Assembly: GCF_026723765.1 (NCBI RefSeq)
Contig: NZ_CP113524.1
Span: forward strand, 4,051,001-4,115,000
Length of the DNA stretch: 64,000 bases
Source of the DNA: Lacrimispora xylanolytica
Lineage (GTDB): Bacteria; Bacillota; Clostridia; Lachnospirales; Lachnospiraceae
Direction: 5' to 3'
Below are positions 13,633 to 22,535 of this stretch, one piece after another. The notes under the pieces were generated by a model. The model made no database searches and was not told the DNA's origin. It was given only the letters and a program-made list of their open reading frames with translations. A program made the position numbers and the translations under genes. Positions within the stretch are counted from its first letter, which is position 1. Each line of letters opens with the position of its first letter.

Positions 13633-14148
13633 TTACATCTTCTTTATCTCGCTGAAATTCAGTTCCACCGGAGTCTCCCGGCCAAACATCTCAACATTGA
13701 TGGTGATGGTTTTCTTACCTTCGTTGATGGACTTGATGGCACCAACAGTATCCTTCCATGCACCGGAAGTTACCACTACGGTATCTCCCACTTCAAAGCC
13801 AACAATGACCTCTTCGTTTCTGAATCCAAGTTTCTCCATCTCTTCTTCTGTCAGAGGAACTGGTTTTGATCCAGGACCTACAAAGCCTGTCACTCCTCGG
13901 GTATTACGTACCACATACCATGTGTCATCATTCATGACCATGTGAATCAGTACATAGCCGGGAAACATCTTTTTATCGGCCTTTTTCTCCACGCCATTTT
14001 TAAGCTCAATGACGGACTCAAGAGGTACCGATACTTCCAGAATCTGATCCTGCAGGTTTCTGTTCTCGATTGTTTTTTCAATATCGACTTTTACTTTGTT
14101 CTCATAACCTGAATAGGTATGGACTACATACCAATTTGCTTCTGACAT
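13633..14148 (-). CDS. nusG: Transcription termination/antitermination factor NusG
   Basis: 171 aa. The NGN domain occupies about residues 1-110 (NWYVVHTYSGYENKVKVDIE; FPGYVLIHM). A C-terminal KOW domain follows (FEVGDTVVVTSGAWKDTVGAI). It binds RNA polymerase and links it to other factors. It lies between secE and rplK, the common bacterial order, 23 bp after secE. Confidence 0.97.
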   Translation of the reverse strand: MSEANWYVVHTYSGYENKVKVDIEKTIENRNLQDQILEVSVPLESVIELKNGVEKKADKKMFPGYVLIHMVMNDDTWYVVRNTRGVTGFVGPGSKPVPLTEEEMEKLGFRNEEVIVGFEVGDTVVVTSGAWKDTVGAIKSINEGKKTITINVEMFGRETPVELNFSEIKKM

Positions 14149-14171
14149 AAAATCACCTTAACCCTTACGAA

Positions 14172-14375
14172 TTATAAGATAAAACTGAGACCGAACTTGA
14201 TGATCAGATCAATAATCGCAATAACCAGTCCTAAAGCAATCGATGCTGATACAACAGCAATTGTCTGTTTCGTTACGGTATCTTTGTCAGGCCAAACGAT
14301 TTTATGAAACTCAGCTTTTAAACCTTTAAAAAAGCTTCTCTTCTGAGCGCCCTCGTTGTTCACTGTATCTCCCAT
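14172..14375 (-). CDS. secE: Preprotein translocase subunit SecE
   Basis: 67 aa, the short single-span form. A charged N-terminus is followed by FKGLKAEFHKIVWPDKDTV, the conserved amphipathic helix, then one membrane helix (about 42-65). It clamps SecY in the translocon. A good GGATG-type ribosome binding site precedes the ATG, and it is sandwiched between rpmG and nusG. Confidence 0.95.
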   Translation of the reverse strand: MGDTVNNEGAQKRSFFKGLKAEFHKIVWPDKDTVTKQTIAVVSASIALGLVIAIIDLIIKFGLSFIL

Positions 14376-14399
14376 AATTTCACATCCTTTACAAACTGA

Positions 14400-14549
14400 T
14401 TACTTTGTTTCCTTGTGCATTGTATGGCTCTTACAGAACTTACAGTACTTCTTAGTTTCCATTCTGTCCGGATGAGTCTTCTTATCCTTGGTCATATTGT
14501 AATTACGCTGTTTGCATTCTGTACATGCCAGTGTGATTTTTGTGCGCAC
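14400..14549 (-). CDS. rpmG: 50S ribosomal protein L33
   Basis: 49 aa. The start is a GTG (14547-14549) set 8 nt after GGAGG. Translation gives [19 protein letters not shown] and later [15 protein letters not shown], so both Cys pairs of the zinc-binding form of L33 are present. It is the first gene of the unit with secE and nusG, 24 bp upstream of secE, directly behind a promoter at 14659-14688. Confidence 0.95.
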   Translation of the reverse strand: MRTKITLACTECKQRNYNMTKDKKTHPDRMETKKYCKFCKSHTMHKETK

Positions 14550-14658
14550 GACTTCCACCTCCACTTAAATTTTCGTTGTTGTGTTTCAGTCTCTTTTTAT
14601 CCGCTGTAAACATTTTTGAGCATAAAAAAAAGACCTAAGCTCTTCCATTCGCCCAATT

Positions 14659-14688
14659 ACTATAACACACAGGGGCAGGATTCGTCAA
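14659..14688 (-). promoter_or_regulatory. Promoter of the rpmG-secE-nusG-rplK-rplA unit
   Basis: TTGACG (14683-14688) and TATAGT (14659-14664) with an 18-bp spacer on the minus strand. Confidence 0.7.
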
Positions 14689-14734
14689 TCTTTTTTTACA
14701 AAAACCTATGAAATTGCAATGTCTTGACATTATA

Positions 14735-14780
14735 ACACGGGAAACTATAAAAAGCAAGTAAAAAGTTTCCCGTGTTTTTA
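14735..14780. terminator. Terminator between rfbD and the rpmG operon
   Basis: ACACGGGAAACT and its complement make a 12-bp stem directly after the rfbD stop codon. The T run is clearest on the plus strand, but its position suggests it also ends the leftward rfb transcript. Confidence 0.65.
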
Positions 14781-14781
14781 A

Positions 14782-15627
14782 TTAATACTCGATTTCCGTC
14801 AAATACCGGGCAAGTGCATCCTGCCAGGAAGGAAGGGGGACAAAGCCGTTTTCTGTCAGCTTATCCTTGTTCATACGGCTGTTCATCGGCCGTTTTGCCT
14901 TGACCGGAAACTGGTCTGAGCCTACAGGCTCTACAGAAACATTCATCCCAGCCTGCTTAAAAATCTCACAGGCAAAGTCGTACCAGCTGCAAAGTCCTTC
15001 GTTGGTGGCATGATAGCGGCCGTACTTGTCAGTCTCGATCATATCCACCAAAAGACGGGCAAGGTCATACGTATAGGTAGGGGAACCGATCTGGTCAGCT
15101 ACCACCGTAAGCTTATCTCTGGTCTTTCCAAGGTTCAGCATGGTCTTAATAAAGTTCTTTCCATTCACACCGAACACCCAGGCAATACGAACAGTAAAGA
15201 ACTTATCAAGAGTTTCTTCTACCAAAAGCTCTCCTTCGTATTTGGTCTGACCATAAATATTCAGCGGCTCTCTTACATCATCTGGCTCCCACGGGCGGGT
15301 TCCCTGGCCGTTAAATACATAATCCGTACTGATGTACATCATCTTAATATCTAAATCCTTACATACTTTGGCGATGTATCCGGTGCCTGTTGCATTTACC
15401 TTCCGGCAAATGTCCACATTGTCCTCTGCTGCATCAACAGCAGTGTAGGCGGCACAGTGAATCACGGCGTCTGGAGCTGCTGCTTTTATGACACGGTTCA
15501 CACTCTCCTCATCGGTGATATCCATTTCTTCAATGTCAACACCAATGGCTTCATGTCCCCGCTTTAAAAGTTCGTTTACAACGTCAAATCCAAGCTGGCC
15601 TTTTACGCCAGTTACTAATACTTTCAT
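14782..15627 (-). CDS. rfbD: dTDP-4-dehydrorhamnose reductase
   Basis: 281 aa, an extended short-chain dehydrogenase. The NADPH-binding glycine motif is VTGVKGQLG (6-13). The catalytic pair is Tyr125 and Lys129 (YGQTK), and STDYVFNG (about 100-107) is the family signature. It catalyses the last step to dTDP-L-rhamnose, used for cell-surface polysaccharides. It is third in the rfbA-rfbB-rfbD unit, 25 bp after rfbB. The preceding enzyme in the pathway, the 3,5-epimerase RfbC, is not in this window. Confidence 0.95.
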   Translation of the reverse strand: MKVLVTGVKGQLGFDVVNELLKRGHEAIGVDIEEMDITDEESVNRVIKAAAPDAVIHCAAYTAVDAAEDNVDICRKVNATGTGYIAKVCKDLDIKMMYISTDYVFNGQGTRPWEPDDVREPLNIYGQTKYEGELLVEETLDKFFTVRIAWVFGVNGKNFIKTMLNLGKTRDKLTVVADQIGSPTYTYDLARLLVDMIETDKYGRYHATNEGLCSWYDFACEIFKQAGMNVSVEPVGSDQFPVKAKRPMNSRMNKDKLTENGFVPLPSWQDALARYLTEIEY

Positions 15628-15652
15628 AGCTGCCTCACTTTACAGATGGATT

Positions 15653-16675
15653 TTATAAACGGTTTCCGTACATTGTGTCGAAATAACCCTGATACTCTCC
15701 ATTTATAATATGTTTCCACCAGTCTTCATTATCCAGATACCACTGAATGGTCTGACGGATTCCGGTGTCAAAGTTATATTTTGGCTTCCAGCCAAGCTCT
15801 GTTTCCAACTTCTTAGGATCAATGGCATAACGTCTGTCATGACCTGGACGGTCTTTTACATATTTAATCAGGCTTTCTGGTTTATCAAGAGCTTCCAGAA
15901 TGGTTTTTACCACTTCCAGATTGGTGCGCTCGTTGTGTCCGCCTACGTTGTAGACTTCTCCTTCTTTTCCTTTGTGGATGATTAAATCAATGGCTTCGCA
16001 GTGGTCTGATACATGAAGCCAGTCTCTTACATTCTCACCTGTTCCGTATACCGGAAGCTCTTCATCTGCAAGAGCACGGCTGATGATCAGCGGAATGAGC
16101 TTCTCTGGGAAATGGTAAGGGCCGTAGTTATTGGAGCATCTGGAAATAGTAACCGGAAGTCCAAAGGTTCTCTGGTATGCCAGAACAAATAAATCCGCAC
16201 TTGCCTTTGAGGATGAATAAGGGCTTGAGGTGTGAAGAGGGGTTTCCTCGGTAAAGAATAAGTCAGGGCGGTCTAATGGAAGGTCGCCGTATACTTCATC
16301 GGTAGAAACCTGATGGTAGCGCTTAATGCCATAGGTACGGCAGGCATCAAGTAAGGTTGTAGTTCCCATTACATTGGTTCTTACAAATGCTTCCGGATCG
16401 GTAATGGAGCGGTCTACATGGCTCTCTGCTGCAAAGTTTACGATGATATCTGGCTTTTCATTCTCGAAAAGCTGGAATACAAAATCTCTGTCTGCAATGT
16501 CACCTTTGATAAACTTATAATTCGGCTTATCCTCCACTGGCTTTAAGGTTTCCAAGTTTCCTGCGTATGTTAAAAGATCTAAATTAATGATCTGGTAATC
16601 CGGGTATTTATTTACCATGTGATGTACGAAATTTCCGCCGATGAATCCGGCTCCGCCTGTAACGATGATTTTCAT
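15653..16675 (-). CDS. rfbB: dTDP-glucose 4,6-dehydratase
   Basis: 340 aa, normal length. NAD-binding GGAGFIGGNF is at 7-16. The catalytic STDEVYGDL block (Asp126 and Glu127) and YSSSK (Tyr153, Lys157) follow. It converts dTDP-glucose to dTDP-4-keto-6-deoxyglucose. It lies 28 bp after rfbA, with a GGAGGA ribosome binding site. Confidence 0.96.
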   Translation of the reverse strand: MKIIVTGGAGFIGGNFVHHMVNKYPDYQIINLDLLTYAGNLETLKPVEDKPNYKFIKGDIADRDFVFQLFENEKPDIIVNFAAESHVDRSITDPEAFVRTNVMGTTTLLDACRTYGIKRYHQVSTDEVYGDLPLDRPDLFFTEETPLHTSSPYSSSKASADLFVLAYQRTFGLPVTISRCSNNYGPYHFPEKLIPLIISRALADEELPVYGTGENVRDWLHVSDHCEAIDLIIHKGKEGEVYNVGGHNERTNLEVVKTILEALDKPESLIKYVKDRPGHDRRYAIDPKKLETELGWKPKYNFDTGIRQTIQWYLDNEDWWKHIINGEYQGYFDTMYGNRL

Positions 16676-16703
16676 TGATCGTTCCTCCTAACTTTCTTTC
16701 ACT

Positions 16704-17588
16704 CTACAGTTTATCGATATATTTTCCGGCAAGGACATCCATTAGATACTGTCCGTACTGGTTCTTCTTTAAAGGCTCAATGCTTGTCATAAGCTGATCC
16801 TTTGTAATCCAGTGGTTTAAGTATGCGATTTCTTCCAGGCAGGCAATCTTTCTATGCTGATGAGTTTCCATGGTGCGCACGAAGTTTGTGGCATCTACCA
16901 GGGATTCATGAGTTCCTGTATCCAGCCAGGTAAAGCCCTGACCTAACAGTTCCACATCAAGCTGGCCGTCTTCCAGATAAATGCGGTTCAGATCCGTGAT
17001 CTCAAGCTCTCCTCTAGCCGATGGCTTTAAGTTCTTTGCATATTCCACGACTTTATTATCGTAGAAATAAAGTCCTGTAACACAGTAGTTGCTCTTTGGC
17101 TTCTCTGGCTTCTCTTCAATAGAAATAGCCTTTCCGTCTGAATTAAATTCCACAATACCAAAGCGTTCCGGATCATCCACATAGTAGCCGAATACAGTAG
17201 CTCCGTCTTTTTTGTTGGCAGCGTTTAATAAGCGCTTGGTGAGGCCATGGCCTGCAAAGATGTTGTCGCCTAATATCATGGCAACGCTGTCATCACCGAT
17301 AAATTCCTCTCCAATGATAAATGCCTGAGCAAGACCATCTGGAGATGGCTGTACCGCGTAGGATAACTGGATGCCAAACTGAGCTCCGTCTCCTAAAAGT
17401 GCTTCAAACCTTGGAGTGTCATCTGGGGTAGAGATGATCAGGATATCACGAATCCCTGCATTCATAAGCACGGATAAGGGATAATAGATCATTGGCTTGT
17501 CATAGATAGGCAGAAGCTGCTTTGATGTTACCATGGTCAGCGGGTAAAGTCTGGTGCCGGAACCCCCGGCAAGAATAATTCCCTTCAT
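16704..17588 (-). CDS. rfbA: Glucose-1-phosphate thymidylyltransferase
   Basis: 294 aa. The nucleotidyltransferase signature [11 protein letters not shown] (8-18) and the [16 protein letters not shown] segment (24-39) are characteristic of the short RmlA type. It makes dTDP-glucose from glucose-1-phosphate and dTTP. It is first in the rfb unit, directly behind a promoter with an unusual 19-bp spacer and a palindrome (17622-17652). The glucose-1-phosphate supplier phosphoglucomutase is also in the window (26642-28378). Confidence 0.96.
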   Translation of the reverse strand: MKGIILAGGSGTRLYPLTMVTSKQLLPIYDKPMIYYPLSVLMNAGIRDILIISTPDDTPRFEALLGDGAQFGIQLSYAVQPSPDGLAQAFIIGEEFIGDDSVAMILGDNIFAGHGLTKRLLNAANKKDGATVFGYYVDDPERFGIVEFNSDGKAISIEEKPEKPKSNYCVTGLYFYDNKVVEYAKNLKPSARGELEITDLNRIYLEDGQLDVELLGQGFTWLDTGTHESLVDATNFVRTMETHQHRKIACLEEIAYLNHWITKDQLMTSIEPLKKNQYGQYLMDVLAGKYIDKL

Positions 17589-17621
17589 TTTTACAAATCC
17601 TCCATATTATTTCATATCTCT

Positions 17622-17652
17622 ATCATACAGGGTGACGTAAGGTCACTGTCAA
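17622..17652 (-). promoter_or_regulatory. rfbA promoter with 19-bp spacer and internal palindrome
   Basis: TTGACA (17647-17652) and TATGAT (17622-17627) are 19 bp apart. The spacer holds GTGAC-CTTAC-GTCAC, a perfect 5-5-5 inverted repeat, widened to ACAG/CTGT at the flanks. Overlong spacers with a central dyad are the hallmark of MerR-controlled promoters, and a MerR-type gene lies immediately upstream. Confidence 0.6.
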
Positions 17653-17675
17653 GGACTTTCTGCCATTTTACTGTT

Positions 17676-18866
17676 TTATTTGACGCAAAGGAAGGCACCG
17701 GCCTGTTTTGTGATGTGAATATACCCCTTTTTTTCCATCTTTCGCTCCAGAAACTCCCGGAACTCACCAAATCGGTCGCTTAGATACTCCTGCTGGTTTC
17801 CATGACAGGAGAGAATGTATTCCATCAAGGCTCCGGCATCCCTGACCTCAAGATGATCATTGAATTCCCTTTTTTCAACCGAATGAAAATAGGGTACCAG
17901 CTGCTCTTCTCCATTTTCAAGTCCGAACACATCATAGAGGTTTACTTCGGAAAGTGTGATTCTGGAATCGAATTCCTTTACCAGCTGGCTGATTTCTTTC
18001 ATGTGACCGGCTCCGTAGGTACTGCAGCAGAAGGTTCCGCCCGGCTTTAATACCCGCTGCACCTGACGGAATGCACCATCTAAATTGGAAAGATAGAACA
18101 GCACATGGTTTGCTGCCACCAGATCAAAGGTTTCTGATGGCTTTGGAATCTGTCTGCAGTCAAATACTTCAAAGGAGAAATTACCGGATACGTGCTTAAA
18201 GTTTTCTTCCACGTCCCGAATCATTCCTTTTGACACATCAGAAAGACAGATGGCTGCACCTTCTGGAATCCGGTCCCGGTTAGTGAGCCACAGTTCTCCA
18301 TTTCCGCAGCCCAGCTCAAGAATGTTTTTTCCGGCAAGGGGTTCCATCAGCCCGAACAGCCACTGGAACCAGCTGATTGGGCTTTTGGCATATTTTTTGT
18401 GAAGTCCGATCCGTATATTAATATTAGCGGCATCTTTATATTGTTCCACCAGTGTTTTTTCCATATTCGTAATATGTATCAGGTGAAGAATCTTGTTCCA
18501 GTCCACTGCCTGGTTATCCGTCACCAGCCTGGAGGTCTCCGAAAGTGTCTGCTCCACAAGCTTTAAATGCTCGATCCGCTTGCGCACCAGATTAAGCTGA
18601 AGTCGTAAGGACTCGTCCACATAATCGTTGTCATCATCATTGATGGTAATGGAGCGAATCTCGTCCAGGGAAAAGCCAAGGTATTTTAAGGATAGAATTT
18701 TCTGCAGCTTGGCAAAATCAGAATCCGTATAAAGGCGGTATCCGCCCTCACTGACTCCTGCCGGCTTTAAAAGCCCCTGCTTGTCATAATAGCGGATGGT
18801 ACGTATGGTTACATTTGCTTTTTTGGCGAACTGGCCGGAGGTATAAAATCCATCTATTTGACTCAT
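17676..18866 (-). CDS. MerR-family regulator fused to a SAM-dependent methyltransferase
   Basis: 396 aa. Residues 8-75 form a MerR helix-turn-helix (NVTIRTIRYYDKQGLLKP, then GGYRLYTDSD) and about 90-115 the coupling helix. A class I methyltransferase domain occupies about 165-290, with SAM motif ILELGCGNGE (182-191) and a later FDLVAANHVLFYLSN block. MerR proteins twist overlong promoter spacers; here the sensor part is replaced by a methyltransferase-like domain that may bind SAM or a small substrate. The gene follows the GNAT gene by 17 bp and precedes the rfb promoter with its 19-bp spacer. The target and the methylation substrate are unknown. Confidence 0.85.
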   Translation of the reverse strand: MSQIDGFYTSGQFAKKANVTIRTIRYYDKQGLLKPAGVSEGGYRLYTDSDFAKLQKILSLKYLGFSLDEIRSITINDDDNDYVDESLRLQLNLVRKRIEHLKLVEQTLSETSRLVTDNQAVDWNKILHLIHITNMEKTLVEQYKDAANINIRIGLHKKYAKSPISWFQWLFGLMEPLAGKNILELGCGNGELWLTNRDRIPEGAAICLSDVSKGMIRDVEENFKHVSGNFSFEVFDCRQIPKPSETFDLVAANHVLFYLSNLDGAFRQVQRVLKPGGTFCCSTYGAGHMKEISQLVKEFDSRITLSEVNLYDVFGLENGEEQLVPYFHSVEKREFNDHLEVRDAGALMEYILSCHGNQQEYLSDRFGEFREFLERKMEKKGYIHITKQAGAFLCVK

Positions 18867-18883
18867 TCTAAAATCCTTCCTTT

Positions 18884-19375
18884 CTATACCATGAGCTGGT
18901 AATTTATAATATCAAGCATTTTGCCGAATTTCATTCCCATTTCTTTCATGGTACCGCAGTATTCAAAGCCCAGATGCTCATGAAGAAGAATGCTGGCCTC
19001 ATTTCCACCCGTAATAACAGAAATAACGGTGTGCACATCATCTCTTTCCCTTGCAATCTCTATTATAGAAGAAGCCAGCTTTCCTGCGATTCCTTTCCGT
19101 CTGTAGTCTCTGCTTATATAAATGGACAGCTCCACAGTCGTTTTATAAGCTTCCTTGGGTCGGTAAGAGGAAAGACTTGCATAGCCTACCGCCTTTCCGT
19201 CTTCTTCTGCTATAATGAGGGGATGGTTTCCTATATTATGTTCGCGAAACCATACCATTCTCTCTTCCAAGGTCTTAGGAGTTAAATCAAAGGTGGCAAA
19301 TCCATGCTCTACTTCGTAATTATAGATGGCCAGTAACTCTGGCATATCCTTTTCTTCGGCAGTTCTAATTATCAT
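18884..19375 (-). CDS. GNAT acetyltransferase, phosphinothricin/methionine-sulfoximine type
   Basis: 163 aa from the second ATG, chosen because GGAGG lies 7 nt before it and only 1 nt before the upstream ATG. It begins MIIRTAEEKDMPELLAIYN. The acetyl-CoA loop is RRKGIAGKLASSI, and GGNEASILLHEHLGFEYCG is typical of the Pat/YncA group that acetylates amino-acid analogues. It lies just upstream of the MerR-methyltransferase gene and is probably cotranscribed. Confidence 0.8.
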   Translation of the reverse strand: MIIRTAEEKDMPELLAIYNYEVEHGFATFDLTPKTLEERMVWFREHNIGNHPLIIAEEDGKAVGYASLSSYRPKEAYKTTVELSIYISRDYRRKGIAGKLASSIIEIARERDDVHTVISVITGGNEASILLHEHLGFEYCGTMKEMGMKFGKMLDIINYQLMV

Positions 19376-19417
19376 ACGCATTCCTCCAAATTATAATTTA
19401 TCTTATCATACATCATT

Positions 19418-20128
19418 CTAATACCCTCGTCCAATACAAATTGTGAGGAAATATATCCTCTTAATTCCTGCTTTTTTCAACGCTCTGGTGCAAGCCTCCA
19501 TGGTACTTCCTGTGGTATAAATGTCATCCATTAATATAGCTCCTTCTATTCCTGGTTTTCTTTCTCCAGGCACAAAGGCCGCCTCCAGATTCTTAAGCCG
19601 CTCGTTAGGATCCAGGCCCTTTTGAGGCATGGTGTTTTTATTTCTAAGAAGCATCCCGGAAGCCACCGGAAGGTCTAAGGCTTTCCCCACCTTATTTGCC
19701 AGCACTTCGGCCTGATTAAAGCCCCGTTCTCTTTCTCTTTTAGGGTGAACAGGAATCGGGACTAATACACCGGCATTCATCCGGCGTATCTGCTTTTCAT
19801 AACGGGCTGCAATGCCTTCCCCATAAAAATCCAGGTACTCCCGTCTGTTTTTATATTTTATCTTTATCATGGAACTTTTGGCCGTTTCATCATAATTAAG
19901 AAGAGCCAGACCATAATCAAAGGATCGTTTGTGCCTGACGCAGTCGAAGCAGTATTCTATGTTTTCACTCATGACTTCCTTGCCGCATTTTTTACATACA
20001 GGACCTTTGACAAAGGATAGCTTTTTAAAACATGCCGGGCAAATGAGCCGGCCTTTTGGCATAACAATATCATCACAGACAGGGCATCGCCTGGGAAAAA
20101 GAAGATCGACAAAAAAAGAAGGATTCAT
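19418..20128 (-). CDS. comFC: ComF-family phosphoribosyltransferase-like protein
   Basis: 236 aa from the ATG with AAGGAG 11 nt upstream (MNPSFFVDLLFPRRCPVCDD). A longer form starting at 20203 would overlap the recD2 stop as ATGA but lacks a ribosome binding site. Two zinc-ribbon Cys pairs are followed by C-x2-C and C-x2-C motifs (about 30-65). The PRPP-binding loop is AILMDDIYTTGSTMEAC. The family helps natural DNA uptake and processing in competent bacteria. It follows recD2 in the same transcript. Confidence 0.88.
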   Translation of the reverse strand: MNPSFFVDLLFPRRCPVCDDIVMPKGRLICPACFKKLSFVKGPVCKKCGKEVMSENIEYCFDCVRHKRSFDYGLALLNYDETAKSSMIKIKYKNRREYLDFYGEGIAARYEKQIRRMNAGVLVPIPVHPKRERERGFNQAEVLANKVGKALDLPVASGMLLRNKNTMPQKGLDPNERLKNLEAAFVPGERKPGIEGAILMDDIYTTGSTMEACTRALKKAGIKRIYFLTICIGRGY

Positions 20129-20199
20129 AGCAGAATGTTCTCCTTGCAAATAAGAATGGCGAGACAGGCAGGAAGGGATCCCTTCCTGCCTTAAGAGTA

Positions 20200-22425
20200 T
20201 CATGAAAGGTGATTGATTTCACAGATCCGGTCCTTAAGGCCGGAATATCTGCGCTGTTCTGTTTCGTTATTTACCATTTCCTGAAAGATCTCAGGGATTC
20301 CCACAAGACACACACAGGACTTTGCCCGGGTGACTGCGGTATAGATTAAATTTCGGGTCATCAGCATCCGGGGGCCTGAAAATACAGGAATCACCACGGC
20401 TGGGTACTCACTTCCCTGGGATTTGTGAATGGTGATGGCGTAAGCAAGCTCCAGCTCTTCCAGCTGCTTGTAGCTGTATTCTACCAGCCTTCCCTCGTCG
20501 AATTCAACGGTAATAAGCTCTGCAAAGCTGTTGATCTCCCGGATAATTCCCATATCTCCATTATAGATTCCGGTTCCTTTGTCCACAGGAATTCCGTACT
20601 TGTTCCGTACTTCCCATTCAATGTTGTAATTATTTTTAATCTGCATGACCTTATCGCCCACCCGGTAGATGGTTCCTGGAGTCTCCTTCTGTGGCTTGTC
20701 CTCGGAAGGAGGGTTTAAAAACTCCTGTAAAATAGTGTTAAGCCGTTCTACTCCCATGGCCCCTTTTCTCATAGGGGTCATAATCTGGATGTCAAAGGTG
20801 TCTGCATGAACATAATCCGGCAGCTTTTGCTGCACCAGAGTAATCATTGCATTAATAATGGTATTGGGGTCTTCCCGTTTGATGAAAAGGAAATCATTGC
20901 TTTTCTTTCCCAAGGGAATGACCTCTCCCCCATTGATTTTATGGGCATTGACCACGATATCGCTCTGGGTGGCCTGACGGAAGATCTTTGTCAGCATGAC
21001 CACATTAAAGCACTCAGAGTCTATCATATCCCGAAGCACATTACCCGGTCCCACGCTTGGAAGCTGGTTTACGTCACCCACCAGGATCAGTCTGGTTCCA
21101 GGGTTTATTGCCTTTAGGAGGGACTGCATCAAATGGATATCCACCATGGAGGTTTCGTCTATGATAACTGCATCTGCATCCAGGGGATTTTCCTCGTTCC
21201 GTTCAAAATGCATGGAGGCAGATCGATCATCTCCCGGTGCACCGGACAGCTCTAAAAGCCTGTGAATGGTTCTGGCTTCATAGCCGGTCGCCTCTGTCAT
21301 TCGTTTGGCCGCACGTCCTGTAGGCGCTGCCAGAAGGATTTCCATCTCCTCGCTTTCAAAGAAGCGGATTATGGTATTAATGGTTGTGGTCTTACCGGTT
21401 CCAGGTCCTCCGGTGATGATTAAAAGACCGCTGTTTACGGCCTCCACCACAGCCTTTACCTGCTTTTCGTCAAGCTCGATCTGCTCTTCCTTCTGTATTT
21501 TTAACAGCTTGGTCCGTATCTCACCCTCCGGCATCTGTCCCCGTATATTAAGGTCGTGAAGCATCTTGGCGGAGTTTAGTTCCATATAGTAATACTGGGA
21601 AGCATAGACCACCCGCCTGCCGTCAGTCTCTCTGATGACCAGGCGTTTATCAAGCTGCATGTCCATAAGATGCTTTTCAATCAGCTGGCGATCCACCTTA
21701 AGAAGCTCTGAGGCCTGGCAGAGAAGCTCCTCTTCCGGAAGATAGGTGTGACCATTTGACGTGGCCTGTAAAAGACTGTAGAGCACTCCGCACTTGATCC
21801 GGAAATCGGAATCCGTGAAAATGCCTACCTTTCTGGCAATCTCATCTGCCATCTTAAATCCCACGCCCGGAATATCATCTGCCATCTGGTAAGGATTTTC
21901 CTTAATAATTCCATAGAGTCTGGGGCCGTATTCCTGATAGATTTTTGCAGCCAGATTCATGGATATTCCATACTCCTGGAGAAACATCATAGCCTGACGC
22001 ATCTCCTTTTTCTGCTCCACCTGCTGGGAAATGGCCATTGCCATCTTTTCGCTGACTCCCTTGACCTCAGAAAGCCGCTCCGGCTCCTCCTCCATAATGC
22101 GGAAGGTATCCGCTTTAAAGCGCTTGACAATTCTTGCAGCTAAAGCCGCTCCTACTCCCTTAATGGCCCCGGACCCCAGATACCGTTCCATGGCAGCGGT
22201 ATCCTCCGGTGTCTTGATCTCATAGGTTTCCACCGTCATCTGTTCGCCGTAGACCGGATGCTCGGTCATGGCACCAACCGCTTCCACCATCTCCCCCTCG
22301 CTTATGTAATGAAAATTACCTACAAGGGTATATTCTTCGCCTTCATTTACGAGACTTAAGACCGTATAGCCGTTATCTTCGTTCCTGTATTTAATTCTCT
22401 CTACAAATCCGCAGACAGTTGCCAT
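20200..22425 (-). CDS. recD2: ATP-dependent 5'-3' DNA helicase RecD2
   Basis: 741 aa from ATG after GGGAGGG; the first 13 codons of the longer frame are rejected. The order is an N-terminal OB-like and helix-hairpin-helix region (about 1-190; GVGFKMADEIARKVG), a superfamily 1B helicase core with Walker A ITGGPGTGKTTTINT, VIIDETSMVD and GDVNQLPSVGPG, and a C-terminal AITIHKSQGSEYP with TAVTRAK. This RecBC-independent RecD form acts in replication-fork and mismatch-related repair. It reads into comFC. Confidence 0.95.
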   Translation of the reverse strand: MATVCGFVERIKYRNEDNGYTVLSLVNEGEEYTLVGNFHYISEGEMVEAVGAMTEHPVYGEQMTVETYEIKTPEDTAAMERYLGSGAIKGVGAALAARIVKRFKADTFRIMEEEPERLSEVKGVSEKMAMAISQQVEQKKEMRQAMMFLQEYGISMNLAAKIYQEYGPRLYGIIKENPYQMADDIPGVGFKMADEIARKVGIFTDSDFRIKCGVLYSLLQATSNGHTYLPEEELLCQASELLKVDRQLIEKHLMDMQLDKRLVIRETDGRRVVYASQYYYMELNSAKMLHDLNIRGQMPEGEIRTKLLKIQKEEQIELDEKQVKAVVEAVNSGLLIITGGPGTGKTTTINTIIRFFESEEMEILLAAPTGRAAKRMTEATGYEARTIHRLLELSGAPGDDRSASMHFERNEENPLDADAVIIDETSMVDIHLMQSLLKAINPGTRLILVGDVNQLPSVGPGNVLRDMIDSECFNVVMLTKIFRQATQSDIVVNAHKINGGEVIPLGKKSNDFLFIKREDPNTIINAMITLVQQKLPDYVHADTFDIQIMTPMRKGAMGVERLNTILQEFLNPPSEDKPQKETPGTIYRVGDKVMQIKNNYNIEWEVRNKYGIPVDKGTGIYNGDMGIIREINSFAELITVEFDEGRLVEYSYKQLEELELAYAITIHKSQGSEYPAVVIPVFSGPRMLMTRNLIYTAVTRAKSCVCLVGIPEIFQEMVNNETEQRRYSGLKDRICEINHLS

Positions 22426-22466
22426 AATCCCTCCCGTAAACACAGACAGACTGCCCCAAAACAATC

Positions 22467-22504
22467 CCTGACGGAATCATAAGATACCGCCAGGGCTGTT
22501 TTAA
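22467..22504 (-). terminator. Terminator after mreB
   Basis: On the minus strand CCCTGGCGG pairs with CCGTCAGGG, with flanking AACA/TGTT, then TTTT. Confidence 0.65.
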
Positions 22505-22535
22505 AGCAGTCAAATTTATATGTTGTGTACTCAGT

